A stretch of 64,000 bases of DNA from Phycisphaerae bacterium (GCA_030426395.1 JAUHYE010000003.1:21005-85004); one strand, 5' to 3'; shown: positions 44,894-54,739, counted from the first letter of the stretch. Notes: generated by a model from the letters alone, not told the origin. Numbers and translations are program-made.

Positions 44894-45266
44894 CACCGGC
44901 CTCCCTTCGCACCAGCCCGATCGCTCCGTCTGGACGATATCTGTAAGGATAGGCCCCGGGCCTCCCTGCTCCAGGTACGACATCGGCCCCACCGCAGGTT
45001 CTCATCGACCCGAATGAAGACTGCCAATAGACCGATAACATAAGTAAGTAACCACCAGCTTTTTTGCCCGTTTCGCCGACAATACCTCCCGACCGCATCT
45101 TCAATGGGTGTAGAATCCCCACTGCGGCGTGCCAGCGGCCCGGATTCTCAAGGGCCGATCGCCGTGCTGGGGCTCGCGCACGCCCCCGGGCGTGCACACG
45201 ACATCGGACGCGTACGCACCGGTCGCGGAGCGATCGGATTGTCCCGCACAGCAGGAGGCTTGAACC
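44894..45266. other. Divergent intergenic region upstream of the skp-like gene
   Basis: A 373-base gap. It contains an AT-rich patch (AACATAAGTAAGTAACC, then CTTTTTTGCCC) near 45040-45070 and a perfect hairpin GCACGCCC/GGGCGTGC at about 45179-45197 in the probable leader of the skp-like gene. TAGAAT near 45110 may be a -10 element. No coding ORF; the long minus-strand track ORF 44661..46808 is a shadow. Confidence 0.4.
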
Positions 45267-45938
45267 ATGCCAGCTTTCCCCAAGGCAAACACCATCGCCA
45301 CCACCCGCACCAATACCGGCCTCGGCCTGCTCGCGATGATCGCCGTCGCGATCTCGACCGTCGCCCTCCTTCGCCCGCAGGCCGACGCGTCGGCCACCAT
45401 GCGCGCCCCGGCGACCCCGGTAGCCACCATCGACATGGTCTCGGTCATCACCCAGCTCAAAGAATTCAACGACATCACCACGAAGATCAAGGCCGAGGGC
45501 GAGCGGAAGACCGCCGAAATCGAGCAACTGACCGAGGAGATCGAGGGCCTCCAGGAAGACCTCAAGCGCCTCGACCCCAATTCGGACGCCTTCGACGAGA
45601 CCTCCCGCGAGCTCAACATGAAGCTCGGATTCCGCGAGCTCCGCGGCACCATGCTCATCCGCTGGCAATCCGAGGACAACGCCCGTGTGCTCACCGAGCT
45701 CTACGAGAAGGCCCTCAAGGCCGTCGAGACCGTCGCCAAACGCGACGGCTGGGAAGTGGTCATCCACCGTGGCCAAGGCCTCACCGTGCCCCGCAACCCC
45801 AACGTCCGGGCCGAGAACGCCATGGACTTTGTGGAGAACTTCATCCAAACCCGCCGAGTCATCTATTCCGGCGAGTCGGTGGACATTTCCAACAGCGTGG
45901 TCCAGCAGATGAACAACCAGTACGCCGCAGGGGGCTGA
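45267..45938 (+). CDS. OmpH/Skp-like periplasmic chaperone
   Basis: A 223-residue protein with one N-terminal membrane helix (GLGLLAMIAVAISTVALL) and a long charged helical middle (KIKAEGERKTAEIEQLTEEI, GLQEDLKRLDPNS) typical of Skp/OmpH coiled-coil arms, ending in a small beta segment (DGWEVVIHRGQGLTVP). Skp carries outer-membrane proteins across the periplasm. It stands before lpxD, as skp does in many Gram-negatives. AGGAGG lies upstream. Confidence 0.83.
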   Translation: MPAFPKANTIATTRTNTGLGLLAMIAVAISTVALLRPQADASATMRAPATPVATIDMVSVITQLKEFNDITTKIKAEGERKTAEIEQLTEEIEGLQEDLKRLDPNSDAFDETSRELNMKLGFRELRGTMLIRWQSEDNARVLTELYEKALKAVETVAKRDGWEVVIHRGQGLTVPRNPNVRAENAMDFVENFIQTRRVIYSGESVDISNSVVQQMNNQYAAGG

Positions 45939-46004
45939 AGAGCCACGGAACGCCATCGCCCGCTGCCATAGCCCACCGATCTCCCACCTGTCGAGGCTTG
46001 CCCC

Positions 46005-47081
46005 GTGCCAACGCCCGCTCCAGCCAAATCCCGTGATATGAACCAAGCCAGGCCCAAGGCCACGACGACAGGCACGCTGGCAGACGTCCTCCAGGCCCGG
46101 TTGGTCGGCCCGAGCGATATCCCCCTGGCCGATATCGCCCCCCTCGACAAGGCCACCCCCGGGGCCCTCACCTTCATTCGTGACCAGCGCCACGCCGCCG
46201 CCTGGGCCACCTCCAACGCCTCGGCCGCCCTGGTCACCGAGGGCGTCCAACTTGACGAGGGCGACACCACCGACCGCGCCATCCTCTATGTGCCCAACGC
46301 CGACCGGGCACTGCTCACCCTGCTCGAGGCCTTCGCCGAGCACGCCGCCCCGCCCATCCCCGAAGTCGGCATCGACCCTACGGCCGTGGTCGATCCCTCG
46401 GCCCATGTCGATGGCGCCGCCATCGGCCCCTTGTGCGTCGTGGGCGCGGGCTGCCGCGTCGCGCCCGGCGCGGTGCTCATGGCTCGCGTCACGCTCAGCC
46501 CGGGCGTGACCGTGGGCGAGGGCTCGGTGCTGCATTCGGGCGTCGTCGTCCAGCACGGCTGCACTATCGGCAACGGCTGCACGCTGCACCCCGGCGCGGT
46601 CGTCGGGGCCGACGGCTTCGGCTACCTGCCCGGGCCCAAGGGCCCCATCAAGATCCCCCACCTGGGCGCGGTCGTCATCGAAGACGACGCCGAGATCGGC
46701 GCCAACACCTGCATCGACCGCGGAAAGCTCAGCGACACCCGCATCGGCAAGGGCACCAAGATCGACAACCTCTGCCAGATCGGCCACAACGGCGACATCG
46801 GCGAGCACGTCATCATCTGCGGCGCCTGCGCCATCGCCGGCAGCGTCACAATCGGCAACGGCGCCACCATCGCCGGCAATGTCTCGGTCAGCGACGGGCT
46901 CACCATCGGCGCGGGCGCCACCATCGGCGCACGCAGCGGCGTTATCAACAACGTGCCGGCCGGCGAGGTCTGGATGGGCACGCCCGCCATGCCAGCGCGA
47001 GAGGCCGCCGCCAACTACGCCCAGTTCCGCACGCTCTCCAAGGACATGCGCCAGCTCCGCAAGCGGCTCCGCGACGCATGA
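46005..47081 (+). CDS. lpxD: UDP-3-O-acylglucosamine N-acyltransferase
   Basis: Third enzyme of lipid A synthesis, 358 residues. After an N-terminal uridine-binding domain ([20 protein letters not shown]) comes a left-handed beta-helix of hexapeptide repeats ([20 protein letters not shown] and [20 protein letters not shown]), with the catalytic His in [13 protein letters not shown]. Start GTG 46005 has CGAGG upstream; ATG 46038 is an alternative. The stop overlaps the lpxC start as ATGA. Confidence 0.93.
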   Translation: MPTPAPAKSRDMNQARPKATTTGTLADVLQARLVGPSDIPLADIAPLDKATPGALTFIRDQRHAAAWATSNASAALVTEGVQLDEGDTTDRAILYVPNADRALLTLLEAFAEHAAPPIPEVGIDPTAVVDPSAHVDGAAIGPLCVVGAGCRVAPGAVLMARVTLSPGVTVGEGSVLHSGVVVQHGCTIGNGCTLHPGAVVGADGFGYLPGPKGPIKIPHLGAVVIEDDAEIGANTCIDRGKLSDTRIGKGTKIDNLCQIGHNGDIGEHVIICGACAIAGSVTIGNGATIAGNVSVSDGLTIGAGATIGARSGVINNVPAGEVWMGTPAMPAREAAANYAQFRTLSKDMRQLRKRLRDA

Positions 47082-47953
47082 CCGCCCACCCGGTCACGCG
47101 AAGGACCCTCGCCGCCGCCGCCACGCTCAGCGGCACCGGCCTGTTCACGTCCCAGCCCGCGACCATCACCTTCAAGCCCGGCTCCAGCGGCCTGCTGATC
47201 AACCACGACGGCCTCACGTCGCCGCTGCCCGTGCACCACAGCGCGGTTTCGTCTCAGCCCATCCACCCCGCCTTCGCCGCAGGACCGGCTCGCAGCACCA
47301 ACCTCGCCATCGGCGCCACCGTCATCGGCACCGTCGAGCACGCCCTCTCGGCCCTCACCGGCATGGGCGTCACCGACTGTGTTATCGAGTTGGAAGGCCC
47401 CGAGGTCCCCATCCTCGACGGCTCAGCCCAGCCCTTCGTCGACGCAATCCTCGAGGCCGGCCTCAAAGAACTCGGCACCACGGTCGACCCCATCACGATC
47501 AACGAACCGCTCACGGTCGAGCACAACGGCACAACCATCACCGCCAAGCCGCGCGCTCAGGCCGGCTGGTCGATCACTTACTTCCTCGACTACGGCGACG
47601 GCGCGTACCTCGAGCCCCAGGCCATCACCTGGGACGGCTCGCCCGAAGGTTTCAAGCGCACGATCGCCCCCGCCCGCACCTTCTGCATGGAGCACGAGGC
47701 GCTCGCGCTCCAAAGCGCCGGGCTCTTCCAGGGGCTCACCCCCGCCGACATGCTCGTCATCGGCAAGGACGGCCCGATCGACAACGCCTATCGCCTCGAC
47801 AACGAGCCCGCCGCCCATAAGTTGCTCGACGCCATTGGCGACCTCACACTCGCCGGCCGGCCGATCCAGGCCGACATCGTGGCGACCAAGTCGGGCCACG
47901 CGCTGAATCACCAGATGGCTCGGGCACTGGCTTTGACCGAGCCGAGTGCCTGA
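47078..47953 (+). CDS. lpxC: UDP-3-O-acyl-N-acetylglucosamine deacetylase
   Basis: Zinc deacetylase, the committed step of lipid A synthesis, 291 residues. Opening [20 protein letters not shown]; zinc/catalytic Glu-His in [14 protein letters not shown]; the second His and Asp in [16 protein letters not shown]; the general-acid His in [11 protein letters not shown]. It ends without a FabZ domain, whereas some planctomycetes carry an LpxC-FabZ fusion. Coupled to lpxD. No lpxA or fabZ follows in the window. Confidence 0.93.
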   Translation: MTAHPVTRRTLAAAATLSGTGLFTSQPATITFKPGSSGLLINHDGLTSPLPVHHSAVSSQPIHPAFAAGPARSTNLAIGATVIGTVEHALSALTGMGVTDCVIELEGPEVPILDGSAQPFVDAILEAGLKELGTTVDPITINEPLTVEHNGTTITAKPRAQAGWSITYFLDYGDGAYLEPQAITWDGSPEGFKRTIAPARTFCMEHEALALQSAGLFQGLTPADMLVIGKDGPIDNAYRLDNEPAAHKLLDAIGDLTLAGRPIQADIVATKSGHALNHQMARALALTEPSA

Positions 47954-48162
47954 GCACGAGAACCTCTCTCCGAGCACTCGATATTTCTAACTCCTACCAC
48001 CGCCCCCGCGCGCAATCTGCCGGCCTTCCACCCAAATACGCTTGCATCCCCCGGCCCCGCCGGTATGCTCGAAATGCCCACAACCCCCACCACCAGCCGC
48101 CGGCCCCAGGGCCCGCACGGGCGGCGGTGACATCGCCAGCGGGCCCGCGATGGGGGTTTCCC

Positions 48163-48882
48163 ATGAAGACCGTTCAGGATTCGGCCGATGCCCATGCATG
48201 CTCGCCAGCCATCCGGCATCCGTTCGTAACGCGCAACACACTGGCGGGACTACCCTTTGGGGAGAGGTTCCTCGGGGCTCTCGGCCGTCTGCGGCCGAAG
48301 AATTGGATGGCGTTGGCGGCGTTGTTCGCCTGCCTTGCCGCCATCAGCGTGACAGGGGGCTGCGTTGACCAGGCCGCCATGCGCAACCAGATCGACTCAG
48401 CGCGCCAGGACCTTGGCGTGCTGCGCGATGCCTTGGCCGCTCGCCAGCATGCCCTGCGCCAGGCCCTGGAAGATCCGTCGGCCCCGGCCGATCTCGCCGA
48501 CGGCTGGCGAACCCAGCTCACCGTCCTCGAAGACCAACTCGCCGCGACCGATCACGCCATCAGCGCCTCGGCCGACTACCAGCACGACCCGGCTGGTGGA
48601 GCCGTTACCCGGACGATCGGCGCGGTCGCGCCGTTCGTGCCCGAGCCCTACCGCCTCCCACTCGTCCTTGGCGCCGGGCTTGCGGCATCGCTCGCTCGCG
48701 GCGCGCAGCTCCGTCGGGCCGGTCGGGCGATCGCGCGAGGCGTCCAGCGGGCCCTCGACGCCGATCCGCAACTCGCGACCAAGTTTGCCCAACAGTCCGA
48801 TGCCGTCCGAGACGAGCAACCGCCGCTCGCCCGGCGGATCGTCGACGAGGCCCAGGGCAAGCGCGCCGCGCTCCCCATCTGA
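48163..48882 (+). CDS. Predicted lipoprotein with coiled coil, function unknown
   Basis: A 239-residue protein with an unusually long basic N-terminus before its hydrophobic segment (WMALAALFACLAAISVTGGC, lipobox TGGC). The mature part begins with a coiled coil (NQIDSARQDLGVLRDALAAR), then a glycine/alanine-rich amphipathic helix (LPLVLGAGLAASLARGAQLR) and a basic helix. ATG 48163 (MKTVQDSADAHA) is preferred. No family recognised. It is followed by a pseudopilin on the same strand. Confidence 0.62.
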   Translation: MKTVQDSADAHACSPAIRHPFVTRNTLAGLPFGERFLGALGRLRPKNWMALAALFACLAAISVTGGCVDQAAMRNQIDSARQDLGVLRDALAARQHALRQALEDPSAPADLADGWRTQLTVLEDQLAATDHAISASADYQHDPAGGAVTRTIGAVAPFVPEPYRLPLVLGAGLAASLARGAQLRRAGRAIARGVQRALDADPQLATKFAQQSDAVRDEQPPLARRIVDEAQGKRAALPI

Positions 48883-48904
48883 CGAGAGCGGAGGAACGCC
48901 GGGC

Positions 48905-49588
48905 ATGCGCAAGGGCTTCACACTCATCGAGTTGCTGGCGGTCATCGCGATCATTAGCGTTCTCGTTGGCATCCTCATCCCCACCCTGAGCGGCGCACGT
49001 GAGAGCGCCCGCCGCACGCAATGCCTGGCGAACCTCGCCCAGATCGGCATCGGCACCCAGATGTACATGGACACCGAGTCCAAGGGCGTGCTGCCGGTCG
49101 TGCGCCCCTTCCACACCGGCGAGCCCGGCGGCGGCAGCGACCCGAGCCTGCTCGACGTGCTGAGCCAGTACCTCGACACGCCCGTGCCGCAACGGCCGTC
49201 CCCCGACGTCGACTTCGTGCTGGGCAAGAACTCGTGCTACCGCTGCCCGAGCGACCACGGCGGCAAGGACCCCGCGCTGTGGGCCAGCACGGGCACCAGC
49301 TATGAGTACTTCCCGGGCCAGGCGATGACCGCCACCGAGCTGTTCTTCGCAGCCGAGAGCCCGCAGGTCGAGAAGGCCGTCACGCGCGCGCTCGAATTGC
49401 AGGCCGAGGGCGGCACGCCGTTTCCGCTGCTGAATTGCGGCGACGACTGGCACGAGCTTCGGGCCGGGGCGCCGGCGCGCAACGCCGTGTACTTTCCATC
49501 CATGCGGGCGGATTGGCTCGAGGAACTGGCCGCCGAAGACGCCGAAAACCTCTTCGGCGACATCGGCCGCCTGCTGGGCTTCCAATGA
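48905..49588 (+). CDS. Type II secretion/type IV pilin-like pseudopilin
   Basis: A 227-residue protein with a textbook prepilin start, MRKGFTLIELLAVIAIISVL: a short leader ending in Gly, then FTLIEL with Glu5 and a hydrophobic helix. The rest follows the planctomycete DUF1559-like pattern loosely (GARESARRTQCLANLAQIGI). It may be a minor pseudopilin or a matrix protein processed by prepilin peptidase. GGAGG is 12 bases upstream. It overlaps the next gene as ATGA. The track ORF 48365..49588 is this frame read through the upstream gene. Confidence 0.82.
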   Translation: MRKGFTLIELLAVIAIISVLVGILIPTLSGARESARRTQCLANLAQIGIGTQMYMDTESKGVLPVVRPFHTGEPGGGSDPSLLDVLSQYLDTPVPQRPSPDVDFVLGKNSCYRCPSDHGGKDPALWASTGTSYEYFPGQAMTATELFFAAESPQVEKAVTRALELQAEGGTPFPLLNCGDDWHELRAGAPARNAVYFPSMRADWLEELAAEDAENLFGDIGRLLGFQ

Positions 49589-50373
49589 ACAAGAACATCC
49601 ACGAGGACATGCTCAAGACGCTCGGCCAATTGGATGGCCGGCGCGTCAACGTGCGTGCGATCCGCGAGCGCGTGGCCGACTTCGAGCGTAACACGCTGCG
49701 CAACGGCGACAACTGGCGCCGCTGGTCGCGCAAGGGCTGGCCGTTCGCGGCGGCGTTCCTCGTCATCGCCGGCGTGGCGGGGTACTTCATCTTCCGCCCG
49801 ATGCCCGTGCCCGATTACGAGAACGGGCGCATCGACACGCTGATGAACTTCACGCTGTTGCAGGACGAATTCAATCAACTCCCGCTCGAGCGCCGGCTGG
49901 AGCTCGTCGGCATGCTCGTGCAGCGGATGGAGAGCATGAGCTCGAGCGACTCGCTGATGCTGGCGGCCTTCGCCGGCTCGATCCGCGGCAAGGCCCGCGA
50001 GCAGCTCGAAGAGAACGCCAGCCGACTGGCAATCGAGCTGTGGGACTCGATGGCCGTCGAGTACCAGAACGTGCCGCCCGAGGGGCGCGACGAGTATCTG
50101 GCCGAGGCGTTCGTGAAGTTCGAGACCACCATGGAAATGATGGGCGGCGACGTTCGCGACCGCACGCCCGAGGAACGCCTCGAACGCGCGCGCCGCCAGG
50201 CCCAGCGTGACGAGGAAGCGATCAAGGAAGGCGACGGCCCGCCGTCACGCATCGTGGGTCGAATCTTCGAGGTCATGAGCAATAACGTCGGCCAGCACGC
50301 CAGCCCGCTGGAGCGCCGCCGCGGCGAGTTGCTCATGCGCGACATGACCCGCTTCCTGCGCGGTCCGGGCTGA
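49585..50373 (+). CDS. Membrane protein coupled to the pseudopilin gene
   Basis: A 262-residue protein with an N-terminal cytoplasmic part of about 50 residues, one membrane helix (GWPFAAAFLVIAGVAGYFIF) and a long, mostly helical outer domain rich in Glu/Arg (LPLERRLELVGMLVQRMESM, TPEERLERARRQAQRDEEAI). No family recognised. Translational coupling to the pseudopilin gene suggests a common process. Confidence 0.72.
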   Translation: MNKNIHEDMLKTLGQLDGRRVNVRAIRERVADFERNTLRNGDNWRRWSRKGWPFAAAFLVIAGVAGYFIFRPMPVPDYENGRIDTLMNFTLLQDEFNQLPLERRLELVGMLVQRMESMSSSDSLMLAAFAGSIRGKAREQLEENASRLAIELWDSMAVEYQNVPPEGRDEYLAEAFVKFETTMEMMGGDVRDRTPEERLERARRQAQRDEEAIKEGDGPPSRIVGRIFEVMSNNVGQHASPLERRRGELLMRDMTRFLRGPG

Positions 50374-50436
50374 TTGTTCTTTCATACGAAGCAGCAAGCC
50401 GCCTCGCACGGGTAGACTGCCCGCGAGGAGGTTGCG

Positions 50437-51168
50437 ATGTCCAAGAGCCTGACCGAGCGAGCGCCGGCGAAGTACGACGATCTTCGCGCGGTATTCATCA
50501 ACTGCACGCTGAAGAAATCACCGCGAACGAGCCACACGCAGGGTCTCATGGATCGCTCGATCGCCATCATGGAGAAGCTGGGCGTGTCGGTCGAGACCAT
50601 CCGGGCCGTCGACCACGACATCCCGCCCGGCGTGCAACCCGACATGACCGAGGAGGGCTTCGACACGGACGAATGGCCCCAGCTCCATGAGAAGGTGATG
50701 GCCGCCCAGATCCTGGTCATCGGCACGCCCATCTGGCTCGGCGAGAAGAGCTCGGTGTGCACGCGCATCGTCGAGCGGCTGTACAGCAACTCGGGCGACC
50801 TGAACAGCAAGGGCCAGTCCGACTTCTACGGTCGTGTCGGCGGGTGCATCATCACGGGCAACGAGGATGGCATCAAGCACTGCGCGATGAACATCCTGTA
50901 TTCGCTCGGGCATGTGGGCTTTACCATCCCGCCGCAGGCCGACGCGGGCTGGATCGGTGAGGCCGGCCCAGGGCCGAGCTATCTTGATGAAGATTCGGGC
51001 GCGCAGGACAACGACTTCACCAATCGCAACGTCACGATCATGACGTGGAACCTTCTGCACTTCGCGCGGATGCTCAAAGACGCCGGCGGTGTCCCGGCCT
51101 TCGGCAACCAGCGCGACAAGTGGAAGGATGGGGAGCGTTTCGGGTTCGAGAACCCGGAGTATCGCTAA
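50437..51168 (+). CDS. Flavodoxin-fold NAD(P)H/FMN-dependent reductase
   Basis: A 243-residue protein of the NADPH-dependent FMN reductase/flavodoxin superfamily: first strand and phosphate loop AVFINCTLKKSPRTSHTQGL, then ILVIGTPIWLGEKSSVC and GGCIITGNEDGIKHCAMNIL. Two conserved cysteines occur near these motifs. It probably reduces quinones, azo compounds or acts on an unknown electron acceptor. GAGGAGG lies before the ATG. Single gene. Confidence 0.83.
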   Translation: MSKSLTERAPAKYDDLRAVFINCTLKKSPRTSHTQGLMDRSIAIMEKLGVSVETIRAVDHDIPPGVQPDMTEEGFDTDEWPQLHEKVMAAQILVIGTPIWLGEKSSVCTRIVERLYSNSGDLNSKGQSDFYGRVGGCIITGNEDGIKHCAMNILYSLGHVGFTIPPQADAGWIGEAGPGPSYLDEDSGAQDNDFTNRNVTIMTWNLLHFARMLKDAGGVPAFGNQRDKWKDGERFGFENPEYR

Positions 51169-51172
51169 CGGT

Positions 51173-52105
51173 TCAGCACGCCGTCGCCTCGAGCAAACTC
51201 GCACGCTCGAGGGCCTGGTGGACGGCCCGCTTCGTCGCCTCGGTGGGCTGGGTCATGGGCAGGCGGACCTGGCCGGTGTCCAGGTGCATCATCGCCATCG
51301 CCGCCTTCACGCAGATGGGGTTGGTCTCGAGGGACATGATGCGGGCGAGCAGGAACAACTCGGCGTGTCGGTCGCACGCTGTGGCCAGGTCACCATCGAG
51401 CATGGCTTGGCAGAGCGCAGCGGTCCGCCTGGGCGCGATGTTGCTGACGACCGAGACGCAGCCCACGCCACCGATCGACATGAGGGGCAGGGTCGAGCCG
51501 TCGTCGCCGCTCAGCAGTGCGATGCCCGGGCAGCGGGCCAGCACGTCGCTGGCCAGCTCGGCCCCGCCGGCAACATCCATGATGCTCACCAGCCAGGGGC
51601 TCTCGTACAGCCGCTCGATGGTCGCCGGCTCGAGCGCCACGCCGGTGCGGGCGGGGTCGTTGCCGAGCATGATGGGCAGTTCGACACTCTCGGCAATGGT
51701 GGCAAAGTGGGCGTAGAGCCCCTCTTGCGTGGGCTTGTTGTAATACGGGTTCACGCTGAGGCCCGCGTCGGTGCCCAGCGACATCGCGATGCGTTGCAGC
51801 TCGACGGCCTGGGCCGTGCTGTTGCTGCCCGTGCCGGCGACGACGACCAGGTCGTGGGCCTTGCCCATCTCGACGGCGCTTCGCACCAGCGTGCGATACT
51901 CGGCTTCGCTCAGCGTCGGGCTCTCGCCGGTAGCGCTCGCGACGACTATGCCCGCGATGCCGGCCTCGGCCTGACGCGAGATCTGGGCTTCCAGGCGACC
52001 GGTGTCGATGGCCTTGCCGTCCTCGGTGAAGGGCGTCACGATGGCGGTGAACGCTCCGGCGAATCGGTCGTCTCGCAGGTGGCTGACTGGGTGGCTGGTC
52101 GGCAT
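51173..52105 (-). CDS. dapA: DapA-family protein with the catalytic Lys replaced
   Basis: A 310-residue TIM-barrel protein of the dihydrodipicolinate synthase/N-acetylneuraminate lyase family, which condenses pyruvate with an aldehyde through a Lys Schiff base. It has FTAIVTPF, VVASATGESPTLS, VNPYYNKPTQEGLYAHF and LLSGDDGSTLPLM. At the Schiff-base position, where E. coli DapA has GIKEATG, this protein reads SIMDVAG: Met176, codon ATG, not Lys. So it may be inactive or changed, or be a sequence error (AAG to ATG). I start at ATG 52105 (MPTSHPVSHL); the track ORF begins too early. Confidence 0.85.
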   Translation of the reverse strand: MPTSHPVSHLRDDRFAGAFTAIVTPFTEDGKAIDTGRLEAQISRQAEAGIAGIVVASATGESPTLSEAEYRTLVRSAVEMGKAHDLVVVAGTGSNSTAQAVELQRIAMSLGTDAGLSVNPYYNKPTQEGLYAHFATIAESVELPIMLGNDPARTGVALEPATIERLYESPWLVSIMDVAGGAELASDVLARCPGIALLSGDDGSTLPLMSIGGVGCVSVVSNIAPRRTAALCQAMLDGDLATACDRHAELFLLARIMSLETNPICVKAAMAMMHLDTGQVRLPMTQPTEATKRAVHQALERASLLEATAC

Positions 52106-52282
52106 CGGCGTTGGCCTTCGGCTGGGGTCCTGGCGAGCGTCATTGATCGCCGGGGGTGAGTACGCGTGTCGGCGGCCGGGCGTTTGCGGCCTAGCCTCGC
52201 TCTTCTGTTCGTCGGCTGGGCCGGGCGGGTTTGCCCGGGTTTCCGGAATCGGGCCGGAACGGGATAGACGGAGCATCGACCG

Positions 52283-53776
52283 ATGGCTCAGCCGGGCATG
52301 ACCGAGACAGCCAGGCGGATCGCGAGCGGAGAATGTTCGGCCCGCGAGGCCGTCGAACAGGCCCTGTCGCGCATCGATCTTGTGCAGCCCGAGATCAACG
52401 CGTTCGTGGATGTTTTCCATGAGGCGGCGATCGCCCATGCTTCATCCGTGGACGACCGGCGGGTGTCCGGCGAAGAAATGGGTCCGCTCGCGGGCGTGCC
52501 GGTGGTTATCAAGGACAACATCTGCCTTGGCCAGGACGCCTACCCGGGGCGTACGACCTGCGCGAGCCGGATGCTCGGGGGTTATCGCAGCCCGTACTCG
52601 GCGACGGCTGTCGAGAAGCTGCTCGCCGCTGGCGCGATCGTCGTCGCCAAGGCCAACCTGGACGAGTTCGCCATGGGCGGGAGCGGCGAGCACTCGGCCT
52701 TCGGCCCCACGCGGAACCCGTGGGACATAGAAAGAACCCCCGGCGGCAGCAGCAGCGGCAGCGCGGCGGCCGTGGCCGCGGGCGTGGTGGGCATGGCGCT
52801 GGGCAGCGATACTGGCGGCTCGGTGCGCCAGCCGGCAGCCATGTGCGGGCTGGTGGGGCTCAAGCCGACGTACGGGCGCGTGTCGCGGTATGGCTTGGTT
52901 GCGTTCGCGAGCAGCCTGGATCAGATCGGCACATTGACCCATAACGTGGAAGACGCCGCAGCGGCGCTCTCGGTCATCGCCGGCCATGATGCGCACGACG
53001 CAACGAGTTCGACGCGGGATGTTGATGGCTTTAGTTCGGCGATCGAAGCCGACGCCAAGGGCCAGCATGTTGCGGTCGTACGGACGGAGGGATCAGTCCA
53101 TCCCGGCATCGCCGATGCGCTCGAGCGAGCGGCGAAGGTGCTGGGCGATGCGGGCGTTGGTGTCGACGAGGGCGCGCTGCCACACACGCGGTATGGTGTG
53201 GCGGCGTACTACCTGATCGCGCCAGCGGAAGCATCGAGTAATCTCGCGCGGTATGACGGCATCAGGTATGGGCGGCGCGTCGGGCTACGCGAGGGCGAGG
53301 GGCTCGAAGACCTGTACGTGCGCTCACGCACCGAGGCGTTCGGGGACGAGGTCAAGCGGCGCATCCTGCTGGGCACGCATGCGCTCAGCAGCGGGTACTA
53401 CGACCAGTATTACGGCAAGGCCCAGCGCACGCGGCGGCTGATCAAGAACGACTTCGACGCGATTTTTGCGAGCGGTGCACGGGCGGTGCTCATGCCCACA
53501 ACACCGACGCCGGCCTTCAGGCTCGGCGAGAAGCTGGGCGACCCGATGGCGATGTACCTCGAGGACGCGTTCACAGTTGGGGCGAACCTGGCGGGCTTGC
53601 CGGCGATCAGCGTGCCGGCGGGGTTGGTCGAGGTGGATGGCGTGAAGCTGCCCGTGGGCGTGCAATTGGTGGGGCGAGCGTTCGACGAGGCGGGCCTGCT
53701 GCAACTGGCGCGCGCGCTCGAACGCGGGCTGGGGTTCGATGCCCGCAGCCCGCTCTCGATCAAGGTTTGTGGGTAA
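52283..53776 (+). CDS. gatA: Aspartyl/glutamyl-tRNA amidotransferase subunit A
   Basis: GatA, 497 residues, the amidase subunit of GatCAB, which supplies ammonia from glutamine to amidate mischarged Glu-tRNA(Gln) and Asp-tRNA(Asn). The Ser-cisSer-Lys triad is visible: Lys77 in VPVVIKDNICLG, the TPGGSSSGSAAAVAAG loop (about Ser157) and Ser180 in GSDTGGSVRQPAAMCG. Full length. gatB and gatC are not in the window. It ends one base before the stop of the convergent anti-sigma gene. Confidence 0.95.
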   Translation: MAQPGMTETARRIASGECSAREAVEQALSRIDLVQPEINAFVDVFHEAAIAHASSVDDRRVSGEEMGPLAGVPVVIKDNICLGQDAYPGRTTCASRMLGGYRSPYSATAVEKLLAAGAIVVAKANLDEFAMGGSGEHSAFGPTRNPWDIERTPGGSSSGSAAAVAAGVVGMALGSDTGGSVRQPAAMCGLVGLKPTYGRVSRYGLVAFASSLDQIGTLTHNVEDAAAALSVIAGHDAHDATSSTRDVDGFSSAIEADAKGQHVAVVRTEGSVHPGIADALERAAKVLGDAGVGVDEGALPHTRYGVAAYYLIAPAEASSNLARYDGIRYGRRVGLREGEGLEDLYVRSRTEAFGDEVKRRILLGTHALSSGYYDQYYGKAQRTRRLIKNDFDAIFASGARAVLMPTTPTPAFRLGEKLGDPMAMYLEDAFTVGANLAGLPAISVPAGLVEVDGVKLPVGVQLVGRAFDEAGLLQLARALERGLGFDARSPLSIKVCG

Positions 53777-54739
53777 TTAGATCGCGCCGGCCAGGGCGGG
53801 GGCCTTGAGCTTGGTGGCCAGCGTGCGCGTGGTCTCGGGCGACGAGGTCACGAGGTAGTACACCAGCCCATCGTGGCGCCAGCCGATGACGCTGCTGCCG
53901 TCAGTCGACTCGGCGCCGACGGTGTAGGCCTTGCCCTCTTCGAAGCGCTTGTCGCCGCAGCGCTGGATGTACAAACTGACGCCAACGGTGTCGCCCTGCG
54001 GGTTGATCGCTTGGAACATGAGGTGCACCGACGGGCCCTTGCCTGGGACCTGGCACTTGCCGCCGGCCACGAATTTGGCGTCGCTGAAAAGGATGTCTTC
54101 TTTGGTAAAGCCGTTGCCTAGCACATCGCGGAACGCCTCGGGCACCTTCTCGAGGTCGTCTTCGGTGAACTTGCGGATGCTGGCGGGATGGCTCGCGCAG
54201 CGTGTGTGCTCGGTGTGCATGAAGCCGGCAAGCTGGAGGCCGGTTGGCGCCTCGTCGGCAATAGCCACGCCCGGGCCGCCGCCCGGCTGCGCGGGGCCGG
54301 CCTGCCTGAAGTAAGCCGAAACCGCGATGATGATCACGATCGACGCGGCCAGCGCGACGACACGCTTCCAGGTTGGAAACCGCTCGGCATCGGGCGCCAC
54401 CGACACGTCGGCGGGCGTGGGATTGAGCTTGAGGGCGGGCTGGGCTTCGCCCGCAGCGCCCGTCATGGCGGCGATGCGATCGCGCAGCGCCTGGGGACAG
54501 GCGGCGTCTTCACCGCTCATGCAACGGCCGACGGCGGCGCGCAGCTTGCGCTGGGCCTGCTCGTGCTGCTCGAGCTCGGGGTTGGTGGACTTGGCGCGGG
54601 CGTACGCGGCGGCCTCTTCGTCGGACAGTTCGCCGTCGGCGGCGAGGCGAACCAAGCGCCCCAGCGTGGCGTAATCGAGAGAGTCTCGGAGGTTGTCGTC
54701 TGGGCCCTGGCTGTTGGGTCCGGTGTCGTGGTCGCTCAT
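53777..54739 (-). CDS. Putative anti-sigma factor, membrane-anchored
   Basis: A 320-residue protein: a cytoplasmic N-terminal part of about 150 residues (SLDYATLGRLVRLAADGELS, ELEQHEQAQRKLRAAV) like planctomycete anti-sigma domains, one membrane helix (WKRVVALAASIVIIIAVSAY), and an outer domain with HTEHTRCASHPASIRKF and KFVAGGKCQVPG. It has cysteines and histidines that could bind metal or sense redox state. It follows the ECF sigma gene on the same strand, 124 bases apart, which is the main argument for the role. ATG 54739 (MSDHDTG) is the start. Confidence 0.75.
   Translation of the reverse strand: MSDHDTGPNSQGPDDNLRDSLDYATLGRLVRLAADGELSDEEAAAYARAKSTNPELEQHEQAQRKLRAAVGRCMSGEDAACPQALRDRIAAMTGAAGEAQPALKLNPTPADVSVAPDAERFPTWKRVVALAASIVIIIAVSAYFRQAGPAQPGGGPGVAIADEAPTGLQLAGFMHTEHTRCASHPASIRKFTEDDLEKVPEAFRDVLGNGFTKEDILFSDAKFVAGGKCQVPGKGPSVHLMFQAINPQGDTVGVSLYIQRCGDKRFEEGKAYTVGAESTDGSSVIGWRHDGLVYYLVTSSPETTRTLATKLKAPALAGAI

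Noticed and set aside
44661-46808. 715-residue minus-strand ORF across the skp-like gene and lpxD
   Set aside because: It lies antisense to recognised genes, and has no domain.
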